20,931 nucleotides of DNA from a virus. Of this stretch, positions 6,451 to 14,273 are shown one piece after another. The stretch lies in the IMG/VR virus record IMGVR_UViG_3300043464_001351, positions 1 through 20,931 of that record; one strand, 5' to 3'. Below the pieces are notes generated by a model. It had not been told where the DNA came from and did not search any database. It saw only the letters and a list, made by a program, of their open reading frames with translations. Every line of letters starts with the position of its first letter. Position 1 is the stretch's first letter. The translations under genes were made by a program, and so were the position numbers.

Positions 6451-8733
6451 TTAAACACCTTGGGCCATCGGGGGTCTTCCTGTTCCTGCCAGCGGTGTTG
6501 TTGACTTTTGCATAATTGAGCTTTTTGTTTTAAGATCATTCAAGCTCATTTGCTGACGAATAGTTTCCATTCTTTGCGCGTGGGCCTCTTGGTTCATTAA
6601 ACGCTTTTCTTGCATTTCCGCAAGTTTGATTTGCGCCTTCTCCAACTCAATCATGTCTTTGGGATTGGGTTGCTGGCCTTGTTGTTGACCTTCAAGGGCT
6701 TGTTCCTGCATTTTGTTTTGCTCGGACATCATTCTGTTGATGACTTGCTGTTCAAGCTCGTCAACGTATGCCGTGACGTTTTGCAACTGCCGTTTAAGTT
6801 CATTTACCTCTTGCTTGCGGAAGCTGTTGCTTGAGAAGAACACAAGATGTTGTGTGGTATGGTCTGCCAGAGGACGAAGAATCTGCATTGCTTGCTCGTC
6901 TGGGATTTGCTGTTGACGGTGAAGCTCGATGATTTCTGCCATAAGCGGAATGTGGGCTTCGATATGAACCGCATGATTTTGGCTATCGTGAACGATTTGC
7001 TGAACGCCTTGGCGAAGGTTTCCGTTTTCAAGGTTGGCAATGTCAAAGTCAACAACGCGCCTTGGGCCTTTCTCGGAAACAAACAGATCGACCTTTTGGT
7101 ATCCGACACCGGGGATACCAGCAACAACGGCTCTAAGGGTGTTTTCCTTGCCCTTCTCGTCCATCAACGAATAAAGCTCCATGAGTTGCTTGGATGCCAT
7201 TTCCGTCATAACGGGGCTACCGTCTCCCATCGCTCTCATTGCCGTAACCTTCAAGAATCTTCTCATTCTCTCAATAGAAACTCCGCGCCGTTTGCAGCGA
7301 GCGCGAAACTCTAAGGCAAGCCTTCCACCGCGATCAGAAGGTGTGATAAATTCTGATACTGCTCTACGATATTGCTCTGTGAGCAATTTGTTATATGGCG
7401 TGTAAAACAATTCAAGAGCGGCAGCATTAAGCGTTGATTCCTGTCTGGCTTGCTGAACAACCTCGGTGGCAGACCTTGCTTGTGCGTCTGGATTAACGGA
7501 GCGAGAGCGATAGCTACCAGTGTTGTTCTGAAGCGTCTGGCTCATTAGGTTATAAACGGGGATGCCCTGTGTTGCAACGCTTGGGGGTGTAAGCTGAATG
7601 GGGGTCAATCCATTGGGGATAAATGTATAAGGCCCAACTTCAATGTATTGAAAGTCTTGAATCGCCTCTGCGTCTCCTTGCAACTGGATTAGCCCTGCGG
7701 TAATGGCTGCTTGGGCGGCTTGGCAAAGGATTCTGTTGGAAACTTGAATCGGGTTGTAAATCTTTTGCTTGAGTCCGCGAATGGTATGAAAGGTTCCTTG
7801 GCCAACGCCATAGGTGAAGATTACAAAGCAATTGTTAACATTGTTGTATTTCCCATACCTTTCGTAAAGAAAGCTGTCTGCATCCCTTGAAGAGATAAGC
7901 TGTGTGAATTTGCCATCAAATTCGCGGTTATAGCCGTAAATCAATTGTGCGCGATGGTAGGCTGATTCGCCTGAATAAAGGTCGTTTTCTTTTACTTCGC
8001 GCTCAAAATCTTCCCAGTGATGGGTATAATTTTTCCATTGATCTGACTTTGTGGAAGCTTTCCAAATTGCCTGTTTTACAGCATTGATGTTCCACCCCAT
8101 AGCTTTTGCGGCCTTGGGATTTCTGATGTAGTGATACAGTTGGCTCACAGACATGCTCCGAGTAACAATCGCCACTTCAATTGCCTCGTCAGAAACCTTG
8201 GTGTCTCTGGCAACTTTAAAATCTTTTAATCCGCATGGTTCCCAAAAGATGGTTCTTTCGTCTGGCCACATGGCAACACCAACACCATCACCAACAAATT
8301 CTCGTGAGAGCAATTGCATGTTGTATGGGTAATCGCTCCACTCTTTGAGCATCCAATCAAACTCTTCAGAAATAATTTCTGAATCCTCGTTTGAATCGCC
8401 CTCATAGGATTCCATGATTACATTGGCAATGCGCGGAACGCCATTTTGAAGCTCAATATACGGAGCAAGAGCCGCCTCAATAATAGCAGAAGCTTCGCCA
8501 AAATTACTGTTAACAACATGAGTTAGCCCCTTGTCTCGCAGTTCGTCGCTGTCGTATGGAGGCTCACCATTGATTAGTGCCTGAGCGCGAGCACGAAGAT
8601 AGCTGGCCTCCTCGTCTTGTTCAATGTATTTATCCGCGATTGCTACAAGACTTCCAGAAGACTTAATGCGCTTTTGGGGCGCACTGCCAGTTTCTGTTAA
8701 ATTCTCCAACTCTGCATTGCCTTCGTTTGCCAT
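6451..8733 (-). CDS. Portal protein
   Basis: 760 aa, ATG at 8733, 1 bp after the stop of the preceding gene. Long soluble protein encoded between the terminase/tail block and the scaffold gene. The N-terminal two thirds resemble large podovirus-type portals: a helical start, YLRARAQALINGEPPYDSDELR, then a beta-rich core with VGDGVGVAMWPDERTIFWEP and a central QAAQAAITAGLIQ helix. The last 125 residues (from about 636) are a Gln/Glu/Lys-rich helix (NELKRQLQNVTAYVDELEQQ; QQQGQQPNP), consistent with a long C-terminal barrel or crown. Portals form the dodecameric ring at one capsid vertex through which terminase pumps DNA. Length is at the upper end for portals, which hints at a short-tailed phage. 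Identification is by length, layout and general resemblance. Confidence 0.85.
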   Translation of the reverse strand: MANEGNAELENLTETGSAPQKRIKSSGSLVAIADKYIEQDEEASYLRARAQALINGEPPYDSDELRDKGLTHVVNSNFGEASAIIEAALAPYIELQNGVPRIANVIMESYEGDSNEDSEIISEEFDWMLKEWSDYPYNMQLLSREFVGDGVGVAMWPDERTIFWEPCGLKDFKVARDTKVSDEAIEVAIVTRSMSVSQLYHYIRNPKAAKAMGWNINAVKQAIWKASTKSDQWKNYTHHWEDFEREVKENDLYSGESAYHRAQLIYGYNREFDGKFTQLISSRDADSFLYERYGKYNNVNNCFVIFTYGVGQGTFHTIRGLKQKIYNPIQVSNRILCQAAQAAITAGLIQLQGDAEAIQDFQYIEVGPYTFIPNGLTPIQLTPPSVATQGIPVYNLMSQTLQNNTGSYRSRSVNPDAQARSATEVVQQARQESTLNAAALELFYTPYNKLLTEQYRRAVSEFITPSDRGGRLALEFRARCKRRGVSIERMRRFLKVTAMRAMGDGSPVMTEMASKQLMELYSLMDEKGKENTLRAVVAGIPGVGYQKVDLFVSEKGPRRVVDFDIANLENGNLRQGVQQIVHDSQNHAVHIEAHIPLMAEIIELHRQQQIPDEQAMQILRPLADHTTQHLVFFSSNSFRKQEVNELKRQLQNVTAYVDELEQQVINRMMSEQNKMQEQALEGQQQGQQPNPKDMIELEKAQIKLAEMQEKRLMNQEAHAQRMETIRQQMSLNDLKTKSSIMQKSTTPLAGTGRPPMAQGV

Positions 8734-8734
8734 A

Positions 8735-10354
8735 TTATTGAAAAAGCGGGATTCTAAACGTGTTTGTTACGCCATTTGTTACAACGGTTATTCCCATCCA
8801 AGCAACCGCCGTATTAAAGTTGATTGCGTTAACGTTTGCCGAATTTGTTGGTATGGAATTTGTGGTAAAAATTGCAGCTTGAAAATTTGTGTTGCTTGTA
8901 TTGGTTAATGCTGGCAAGGGAAGACCAAGATTGGTTCTGGTAAGCGCGGCGTTTGTTACGGCAATTGCACCACCAACATTAAGGTTGGTAACAGCCGTAA
9001 CAACTCCAGTAGAAGTAAGCGTTCCAGAGGCGATAATGTTTGAAAATGTTACATTGTTGGTTACTCCAAGCTCAATGGCCGTGCGAAAATTGGTTACATT
9101 GGTGTTGGTGAGCCATGTTGCCCCAATACCAAGATTTGTTCTGCTAGCCGCAGCATTATCAATAGCATTTGTTCCCGAAAAATAAATAGGCTCAATATAT
9201 GAAATATTGTCAGCCAATGTCCAAGCATTTTCTTTATAAATGAGCCTTACGGCTTCGTCCAATTGGTTAAGAATAATAATATTGGTTGAAGACCCAAGCT
9301 GTCTAACTGCCGTTGTTGAATTCGTGTTTCCAGAATGAATTATGGTTGCCACATCTCCGTTAAATGTTGAGCCGTTTGTTGGAAGGGTAATGGTGTTTGT
9401 TATGCCGCTAACTGATGGCGACAAACTATACAAATACAAATTACGCGAGTTTGTGGCAACATTTGTTGATGTTCCTGTAACGTTAGTAAAACTTTGAACG
9501 GTAGTGCTAATTGGTGCTGATTGCCAAAAGTTTGTCGGACTAACAACCGAGCCATTGGTATTGACGAGAACGGGATTTGTGTTTGCCCCAAACAGGGCGG
9601 TCTGGAATCCGCTTGATGTCGTGTTCGTTAATGCGCTCCATCCAAGCCCCAGATTGGTTCTAGCGGTTGCTGCATTGCTTGCGCCAGTTCCGCCGTTTGT
9701 GATGGCAACAACGCCAGTAACGTTAGATGCTGTTCCTGTGGTGTTTTGATTTAGCGTTGGGAAATTCGTAAGCGCAGAGGCATTTCCATTTGTGGCCAAC
9801 GCACCAACAACGCCGCTAACTGAAATATTGGTTAGATTGATTCCATTGTTATTCGCCAAATTCGTTAGAGCGGAAGACGATGGTTGGAACGCTGACTCAG
9901 AATTTGTTGCCGCGCTTCCAAGACCGAGATTGGTTCTGGCGGTTGCCTCGTTTGTTGCACCAGTTCCACCGTTTGTAATGGCAATTACTCCGCTTACGTT
10001 AGACGCTAATGCTACCGTTCCCGCAATATTGCTTGCCGTAATGTTAGTAAGCGCAGAACCATTTCCGTTGGTTGCCAAAGCTCCAATCACCCCCCAAACG
10101 GGGATGTTTGTTAGTGTTGCGCCATTATTGTTAGCCAAATTAGTAAGAACCGAAGATGACGGCTGAAAAGCTGTAGAAGGATTGGTTGCGGCGGTTCCAA
10201 GCCCAAGTCCGCTTCTTGCATTGGCGGCATCGGCAGACCAAAAATTTGTCGGAGAAATAATAACGCTATTAGTGTTTACTACAACATTTCTTGTCTGCGC
10301 GTTAACAGAAGCAACAAGAAACAGGGCGGCAATAATGGCAAAAATATTTTTCAT
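8735..10354 (-). CDS. Repeat-rich tail-fibre-like protein with Sec signal peptide
   Basis: 539 aa from the ATG at 10354. A longer reading from TTG 10375 is rejected because the ATG lies 2 bp after the previous stop and begins a textbook signal peptide: MKNIFAIIAALFLVASVNAQ, with VNA as a likely signal peptidase site. The mature part is very rich in Thr, Asn, Ala, Ser and Gly. It contains a 92-aa repeat carrying ITNGGTGATNxATARTNLGLG, a motif typical of phage tail-fibre shafts, plus two later single motifs (ASRTNLGIG, LTRTNLGL). A long beta-rich unique part lies between. The shaft motif and location beside the portal favour a virion fibre. The signal peptide is unusual for a cytoplasmically assembled virion and could mean export to the periplasm or surface. 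Confidence 0.8.
   Translation of the reverse strand: MKNIFAIIAALFLVASVNAQTRNVVVNTNSVIISPTNFWSADAANARSGLGLGTAATNPSTAFQPSSSVLTNLANNNGATLTNIPVWGVIGALATNGNGSALTNITASNIAGTVALASNVSGVIAITNGGTGATNEATARTNLGLGSAATNSESAFQPSSSALTNLANNNGINLTNISVSGVVGALATNGNASALTNFPTLNQNTTGTASNVTGVVAITNGGTGASNAATARTNLGLGWSALTNTTSSGFQTALFGANTNPVLVNTNGSVVSPTNFWQSAPISTTVQSFTNVTGTSTNVATNSRNLYLYSLSPSVSGITNTITLPTNGSTFNGDVATIIHSGNTNSTTAVRQLGSSTNIIILNQLDEAVRLIYKENAWTLADNISYIEPIYFSGTNAIDNAAASRTNLGIGATWLTNTNVTNFRTAIELGVTNNVTFSNIIASGTLTSTGVVTAVTNLNVGGAIAVTNAALTRTNLGLPLPALTNTSNTNFQAAIFTTNSIPTNSANVNAINFNTAVAWMGITVVTNGVTNTFRIPLFQ
9650..10222 (-). repeat. Two-plus copies of a 276-bp coding repeat in the fibre-like gene
   Basis: The block coding for TNLGLG recurs 276 bp apart (for example the GATTGGTTC stretch at 9652 and 9928), giving a 92-codon period across residues about 45-235. 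Copies have diverged at synonymous and some non-synonymous sites. Confidence 0.8.
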
Positions 10355-10356
10355 TG

Positions 10357-10680
10357 TTACATTCTCTGAACCCAAACTTTTTCGTTGGTGGCCGTTGCAT
10401 AGTCAGCGGGACGCACAACAAGCGGGATGTTTTCTGCGGTATTTGCCGCTACCAGTTGATACGTTGATGGCGGGGTTACGTTAGGCAAAAATACACAAAT
10501 TCCTACGGGATAAGAGCTTCCAGTAGCGGTTGCAATAGACTTCAAAGAATTGCTGCCACTTCCGCTCACGGTTGTAATTTCGGTTTCAACGCGAAAAACA
10601 GAAGAGCTTGGTGCGCTGGCCTGTGAAGACGCAACACCAATCACGCTAGTAGATGGTAGCGGAATGCAAAGTTTGCTCAT
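10357..10680 (-). CDS. Hypothetical small beta-rich protein, 107 aa
   Basis: ATG at 10680 overlaps the preceding stop (ATGA), and its own stop is 2 bp before the fibre-like gene, so the three genes are one coupled unit. Composition is Ser/Thr/Val-rich and beta-like (SVFRVETEITTVSGSGSN; YPVGICVFLPNVTPPSTYQL). No signal peptide, no transmembrane segment and no recognised motif. A small tail or neck accessory, or a partner of the downstream fibre-like protein, is inferred from position. Confidence 0.72.
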   Translation of the reverse strand: MSKLCIPLPSTSVIGVASSQASAPSSSVFRVETEITTVSGSGSNSLKSIATATGSSYPVGICVFLPNVTPPSTYQLVAANTAENIPLVVRPADYATATNEKVWVQRM

Positions 10681-11021
10681 GTGTTAAAATAGACCTTCCC
10701 TTGGAATATTCTGGTCACAACGCTGCCATTTGTCAAATAAACTCTATGAACGCCCTCGTCCACATTGACGGCAGAGGTTTCATTTGCAGACAGGGTTAAT
10801 CTGATTGATCCAGTTTGTTCGTTTAAAACCATTCTTCCATTTGTGGTTGTTAGGATTAAAATGTTATCAGGGCTATTTGGATGGGTTTTGACTTCCATGC
10901 TTCCCGTGTATCCCGCAAGGTTTACTGGCGTTGATGGTTCTCCCGTTTCCCAAAACAAAGTTTGGTTAAAGGTTTGCCCCTTTAAAATGCAAATATCTAC
11001 TTCGGTTATTGGGAGTTCCAT
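10677..11021 (-). CDS. Ig-like beta-sandwich tail/baseplate-type protein, 114 aa
   Basis: Start taken as ATG 11021 (MELPITEVDICILKGQTFNQ). A longer form from TTG 11036 adds five residues and has no better ribosome site. The pattern KGQTFNQTLFW, PVNLAGYTGSMEVKTHP, LILTTTNGRMVL, GSIRLTLSANETSAV, VYLTNG, VTRIFQGKVYF is a familiar small phage beta-sandwich seen beside tail-fibre genes, similar in style to the N-terminal domain of baseplate upper proteins. This is recognition of a fold-like pattern, not of a named family. Ends in an ATGA overlap with the next gene. Confidence 0.72.
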   Translation of the reverse strand: MELPITEVDICILKGQTFNQTLFWETGEPSTPVNLAGYTGSMEVKTHPNSPDNILILTTTNGRMVLNEQTGSIRLTLSANETSAVNVDEGVHRVYLTNGSVVTRIFQGKVYFNT

Positions 11022-11042
11022 GCAATAATACGACAATATTTT

Positions 11043-12887
11043 TTACCAATTACTCCTTAAAGTCAAGCGTTGTTTTATTTTCTTAAAACCCTCCCTGTTC
11101 TTTTGTTTGATTTCCGCAATGGCCTCGCTTCCCGCCATTGCCCCGAAAACTTTCCTGACTACAAAAAGCCCAACAGCAAAAGAATCAAACAAGTCAGGGG
11201 ACTTGCCAATCCGTTTTTTCATGTCTGTTTTAGATTCAATAATGATTTTTCTTTGGCGGCGAACATATTTTCTTTGGGTCATCTCCCAAGCCAAGTCTGG
11301 CGTGACTCCTTTTAATTGTTCGTTTTCAACGAAATATCTACCAACAAAACACAACTCGCTTGCCATGTTGTGAAAAAGCTCTTTGCCCACCTGTGGCTTT
11401 CCTGTTGCCTCATTTCTAAGCGCGTATTGCGCCGAAACAGGAAGATCAGATGCGGCCCCAGCAAAACTTACCGCGTGCCACCCCTTTAACAACTCTCGTT
11501 CACCGATAGACCAAAAGATGCCGCCAGCGGAGGCGTCAACGCCCATCCACTGATTTGGTATTCCCAGTTTTTCGGCCAAGTCTTTGATTTGATGAATCAT
11601 TTCGTATTGAAAATCTTCTTGGCTCCCCTGTCTTCTGTTGAGAACATATTGCTTTTCTACGGCGACTGCCCACTTGCCAGATATGAGCCTTCCATATTTT
11701 AGGTGCGTAAAAACAAATCTGTCTCCACCTTCTGTATAGCTTGGGTCAACCCCAGCTATGTCTTTGGGTGTTCCATCCCATATCGGCTTATCTAATGCGC
11801 CGTGGCGAGCCAGCAAGATGTCACTAAAAATCGTGGTATCATCTGCATCCGCTGGTGGCCAAAACCCGCGAAACTTTCTCCAATACTGAGGATTGAGTTC
11901 TCCAAGTTCTTTTTTGGCAATAGCAACATCATTAGGCTTGGGAAGGAACGGATAACGCAGTCCTTTTCCAGCATCAAACGATTGCTGGTTGGGATTGTCT
12001 TTTTCAGAGTCAAAACGAAGGCATATTCCCTCAATGCCAGCCACCCTTATCTTCCAGTGTGAAGTTTCCTCATCAACGCTCATCCATCCTTTGATGGGTT
12101 CGCAGAACTTTCCGTGGGGGTCAAAGATTGATGATGGGTTTCCTGCGCCGACAACGTAAAGCTCTTGCGCCCCCTTAAATCCCCAAATGGCCTCGTTAAT
12201 CACGGAAGCAGAACAGTCTTGTAATTCGTCAATGATTAAAACAATGCGACGATTCTTTTTACCCTGAAGTCGCTTCTGTGCGTCATCCTTAAATTCGTCG
12301 CCAGCCGCCAAGAGCATGATGGAAGATGCGTCGGACACGCCAACGGAGGCGTCGATTACCTTGCCCTCTTCGTCAGAAAGTTTGATGATGTCCATTGACT
12401 CGATTAGCCGCCCCGGAGCCACACCCAACGCCTGAGCCTCACGATACATCTTTACCAGTGCGCCCCATATTCGCTGTTTTGCGTCAATCTTGCTTGTTGA
12501 AACTACAATAACCATCGTGTTCAATGGGTCGCAAAACCAGTTCACAAGACCAAATGCGGCCATGTCCCAAGACTTTCCAGAGTCGGTTCCGCCAGCGAGT
12601 CCTGTAACACCCCTGACATATCTATTGCTTCCATCAACCTCTATGTTGTTCATGCAGAAGGCTTGCGCCCTAAGCTCTGCCCATTTATGCCAAGCGAAGG
12701 TTGGCCATATTGTTGATACGATATTTTTGTAGTGAACGGCCTTGCCAAGCCCTCCATCCTCTTTGGTTAACCCCGCAAGGAATGCGTCCATCTCGATTCG
12801 TAGCGGCGTAACAGCGGCCCCGCTTTGCGGATACCAAAGCCTTCCATATTTTTCAACCGCACCATCAGCGTTAATTGCTGTTGCCAT
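11043..12887 (-). CDS. terL: Terminase large subunit
   Basis: 614 aa, ATG at 12887. ATPase domain: Walker A GGTDSGKS at residues 99-106, Walker B IVLIIDE at 215-221 (D220, catalytic E221) and a motif-III-like GAGNPSS at 247-253. Nuclease domain of the RNase H fold: candidate metal ligands D381 in GVDPSY, D451 in GVDASAGG and D565/D568 in SPDLFDSF. It packages DNA into the prohead through the portal and cuts the concatemer. Full length for the family with all catalytic motifs, so likely functional. It is transcribed divergently from terS, which is less usual than the adjacent same-strand order. A perfect TATAAT lies only 10 bases upstream of the ATG, so its mRNA may be almost leaderless. Confidence 0.96.
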   Translation of the reverse strand: MATAINADGAVEKYGRLWYPQSGAAVTPLRIEMDAFLAGLTKEDGGLGKAVHYKNIVSTIWPTFAWHKWAELRAQAFCMNNIEVDGSNRYVRGVTGLAGGTDSGKSWDMAAFGLVNWFCDPLNTMVIVVSTSKIDAKQRIWGALVKMYREAQALGVAPGRLIESMDIIKLSDEEGKVIDASVGVSDASSIMLLAAGDEFKDDAQKRLQGKKNRRIVLIIDELQDCSASVINEAIWGFKGAQELYVVGAGNPSSIFDPHGKFCEPIKGWMSVDEETSHWKIRVAGIEGICLRFDSEKDNPNQQSFDAGKGLRYPFLPKPNDVAIAKKELGELNPQYWRKFRGFWPPADADDTTIFSDILLARHGALDKPIWDGTPKDIAGVDPSYTEGGDRFVFTHLKYGRLISGKWAVAVEKQYVLNRRQGSQEDFQYEMIHQIKDLAEKLGIPNQWMGVDASAGGIFWSIGERELLKGWHAVSFAGAASDLPVSAQYALRNEATGKPQVGKELFHNMASELCFVGRYFVENEQLKGVTPDLAWEMTQRKYVRRQRKIIIESKTDMKKRIGKSPDLFDSFAVGLFVVRKVFGAMAGSEAIAEIKQKNREGFKKIKQRLTLRSNW

Positions 12888-12909
12888 AAGAATTTGATTA
12901 TACTATATT
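12881..12909 (+). promoter_or_regulatory. Promoter for terS (leaderless or nearly so)
   Basis: Plus strand: -35 TTGCCA (12881-12886, five of six), 17-bp spacer, -10 TATATT (12904-12909, five of six). Predicted start is near 12916, at the terS ATG (12917). The -35 lies inside the first codons of terL. No Shine-Dalgarno is visible before terS. Confidence 0.55.
12897..12902 (-). promoter_or_regulatory. -10 element (TATAAT) for the terL operon
   Basis: A consensus TATAAT on the minus strand ends 9 bases before the terL ATG at 12887, interleaved with the plus-strand promoter elements. The matching -35 region (TTCTTC) is poor, so it may need an activator or be used by a phage-modified polymerase. 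Confidence 0.45.
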
Positions 12910-12916
12910 ATGGCGA

Positions 12917-13690
12917 ATGGAAGAAAAAAAGAAGCGCGGCAGGAAGCCTATTGATTGGGACTCGCCAGAAAACAGGTATAAAAAACAAAACGCCTTCAAG
13001 CTGTTTGTAGCCGATAGAGAGCTTTCCGAGGTTACAGAAGCTTTGGGAATTAAAAACATTTCTAACACGAAACGTTTTATTTATTCAGAAAAATGGGAAA
13101 AACACAAGCAAATTTGGCTTGATAACCCAGATAAAGAAATGCCGTATCCTTGGGAGGAGGAGGCTCCCGTTAAGCTTGCGGCCCCTCCGCCAGACATGAG
13201 CTTAATGAAGCAGGACAAGAGAATACAATGCATTAAGGGATTCTCAATGTATTGCGCTGGAAGAAATATTGCGGAAATTGCACAAGAGCTAAACGCCAGC
13301 CACGCAACAGTAAGCATGTGGGCCGACACTCAAAGATGGAAGATTTGCAGAGAGCGTCTTGTCAATGACCAGTCTCCAGCACCTTGGGAAAGCGATGATG
13401 TCCCAACCCTTATTTCTGACATAACCGCATCTCTTGAAACGATGAAGAAGTCCATTAAGTTTCTGACTGGCAAGGTTTTGGTTAAAGCCGCAGATGCCGC
13501 GCAAGAGCTTGATGGTATGGAGGCGTTGGGTATGATGCGTAACATCAAACAACTCGCGGAAGCCGCAACAATTAACTTCTCTGAACCAAACCAACAATCA
13601 CAGGTTCAGATAAACATTGCAACAAAGCTGGAATCGTTAAAGGTTCCAGACAACAACACATTTGAGGCCGAATTGGTAGTCAATGAGTAA
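12917..13690 (+). CDS. terS: Terminase small subunit
   Basis: 257 aa, ATG at 12917. Very basic N-terminus (EEKKKRGRKP). Two similar helix-turn-helix-like segments are visible: residues about 26-68 (FKLFVADRELSEVTEALG...) and about 108-150 (GFSMYCAGRNIAEIAQELN, SHATVSMWADTQRW). The second is a typical terminase small-subunit DNA-binding HTH. The C-terminal half (from about 160) is helical, suited to oligomerisation, and ends in a short acidic tail. TerS recognises the packaging site on phage DNA and loads TerL. The gene is divergent from terL with only 29 bp between starts. An upstream ATG at 12910 is in another frame and stops after 14 codons. It overlaps the next gene by 8 bp. Confidence 0.85.
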   Translation: MEEKKKRGRKPIDWDSPENRYKKQNAFKLFVADRELSEVTEALGIKNISNTKRFIYSEKWEKHKQIWLDNPDKEMPYPWEEEAPVKLAAPPPDMSLMKQDKRIQCIKGFSMYCAGRNIAEIAQELNASHATVSMWADTQRWKICRERLVNDQSPAPWESDDVPTLISDITASLETMKKSIKFLTGKVLVKAADAAQELDGMEALGMMRNIKQLAEAATINFSEPNQQSQVQINIATKLESLKVPDNNTFEAELVVNE

Positions 13691-14273
13691 TTCCCTTAAA
13701 TTTTGTCTAAGCAGAAAGGAAGCAGTTCCTCCTAATGGTTTTCGCTGTATTTGCCCCATGACGGACATAATGGTTCGTGCGGCAGACTTCGGGGAGCTTG
13801 TAAAGGAATGCACAAAAACGATTATGTCCCTTGGGCTTGTGCCGCCAGCGGATTTAGTAAGAGAGGTTGAAAACGCGATTTGCAACGAACTTCCCGGCTA
13901 CAAGTTCTGCAAGCCATGCTCTCAAGTGAAACAGACCCTTGGATTCGGCGCAATTACCAGATGGGTTACAGCAATGTATAAGTTTGCCAAAGAAGCAAAG
14001 TTTTCACTTGTCGAACAAGAAGAAGCTGAACGGAGAGCTAAAATCTGTGCTTCTTGCCCTCACCAAATTGAGGCGGCTGGATGTTGGGGATGTAAGGGCA
14101 TCGCTGGAATGCTTCCACACATTGCTGGTGCAAGAAAAACATCGTTTGACCCGCAGCTTAAAGCTTGTGGGATTTGCGGATGCTACAATTCTGTTAGCGT
14201 TCATTTGCCCGTTAGTGTTCAAGGTGGAGAAAATTTAGAGTTTCCCGATTGGTGTTGGAAGAAAAAAGTTTAG
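13683..14273 (+). CDS. Cysteine-rich, probable zinc- or metal-binding protein
   Basis: 196 aa, ATG at 13683, overlapping the terS stop by 8 bp in another frame, so the two are likely co-translated. Fifteen cysteines are mostly paired: CIC (22-24), CKPC (76-79), CASC (122-125), CWGC (134-137), CGICGC (162-167) and C191. The C-terminal third looks like one or two zinc-ribbon units. A helical middle (residues 85-120) is rich in charged residues. No signal peptide. Not a family I can name. An Fe-S cluster is an alternative to zinc. Its link to terS suggests a packaging or DNA-transaction helper, but this is context only. The 3' end overlaps the convergent DnaB gene by 3-4 bases. Confidence 0.78.
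   Translation: MSNSLKFCLSRKEAVPPNGFRCICPMTDIMVRAADFGELVKECTKTIMSLGLVPPADLVREVENAICNELPGYKFCKPCSQVKQTLGFGAITRWVTAMYKFAKEAKFSLVEQEEAERRAKICASCPHQIEAAGCWGCKGIAGMLPHIAGARKTSFDPQLKACGICGCYNSVSVHLPVSVQGGENLEFPDWCWKKKV

Noticed and set aside
8735-10375. Longer fibre-like ORF starting at TTG 10375
   Set aside because: It would overlap the previous gene and put seven residues in front of a perfect signal peptide; the ATG at 10354 directly follows the previous stop.
12910-12954. Alternative terS start at ATG 12910 through slippage on the A-run
   Set aside because: This frame ends after 14 codons. MANGRKK joined to the terS frame would read well, but there is no evidence for slippage and the 12917 start is complete.
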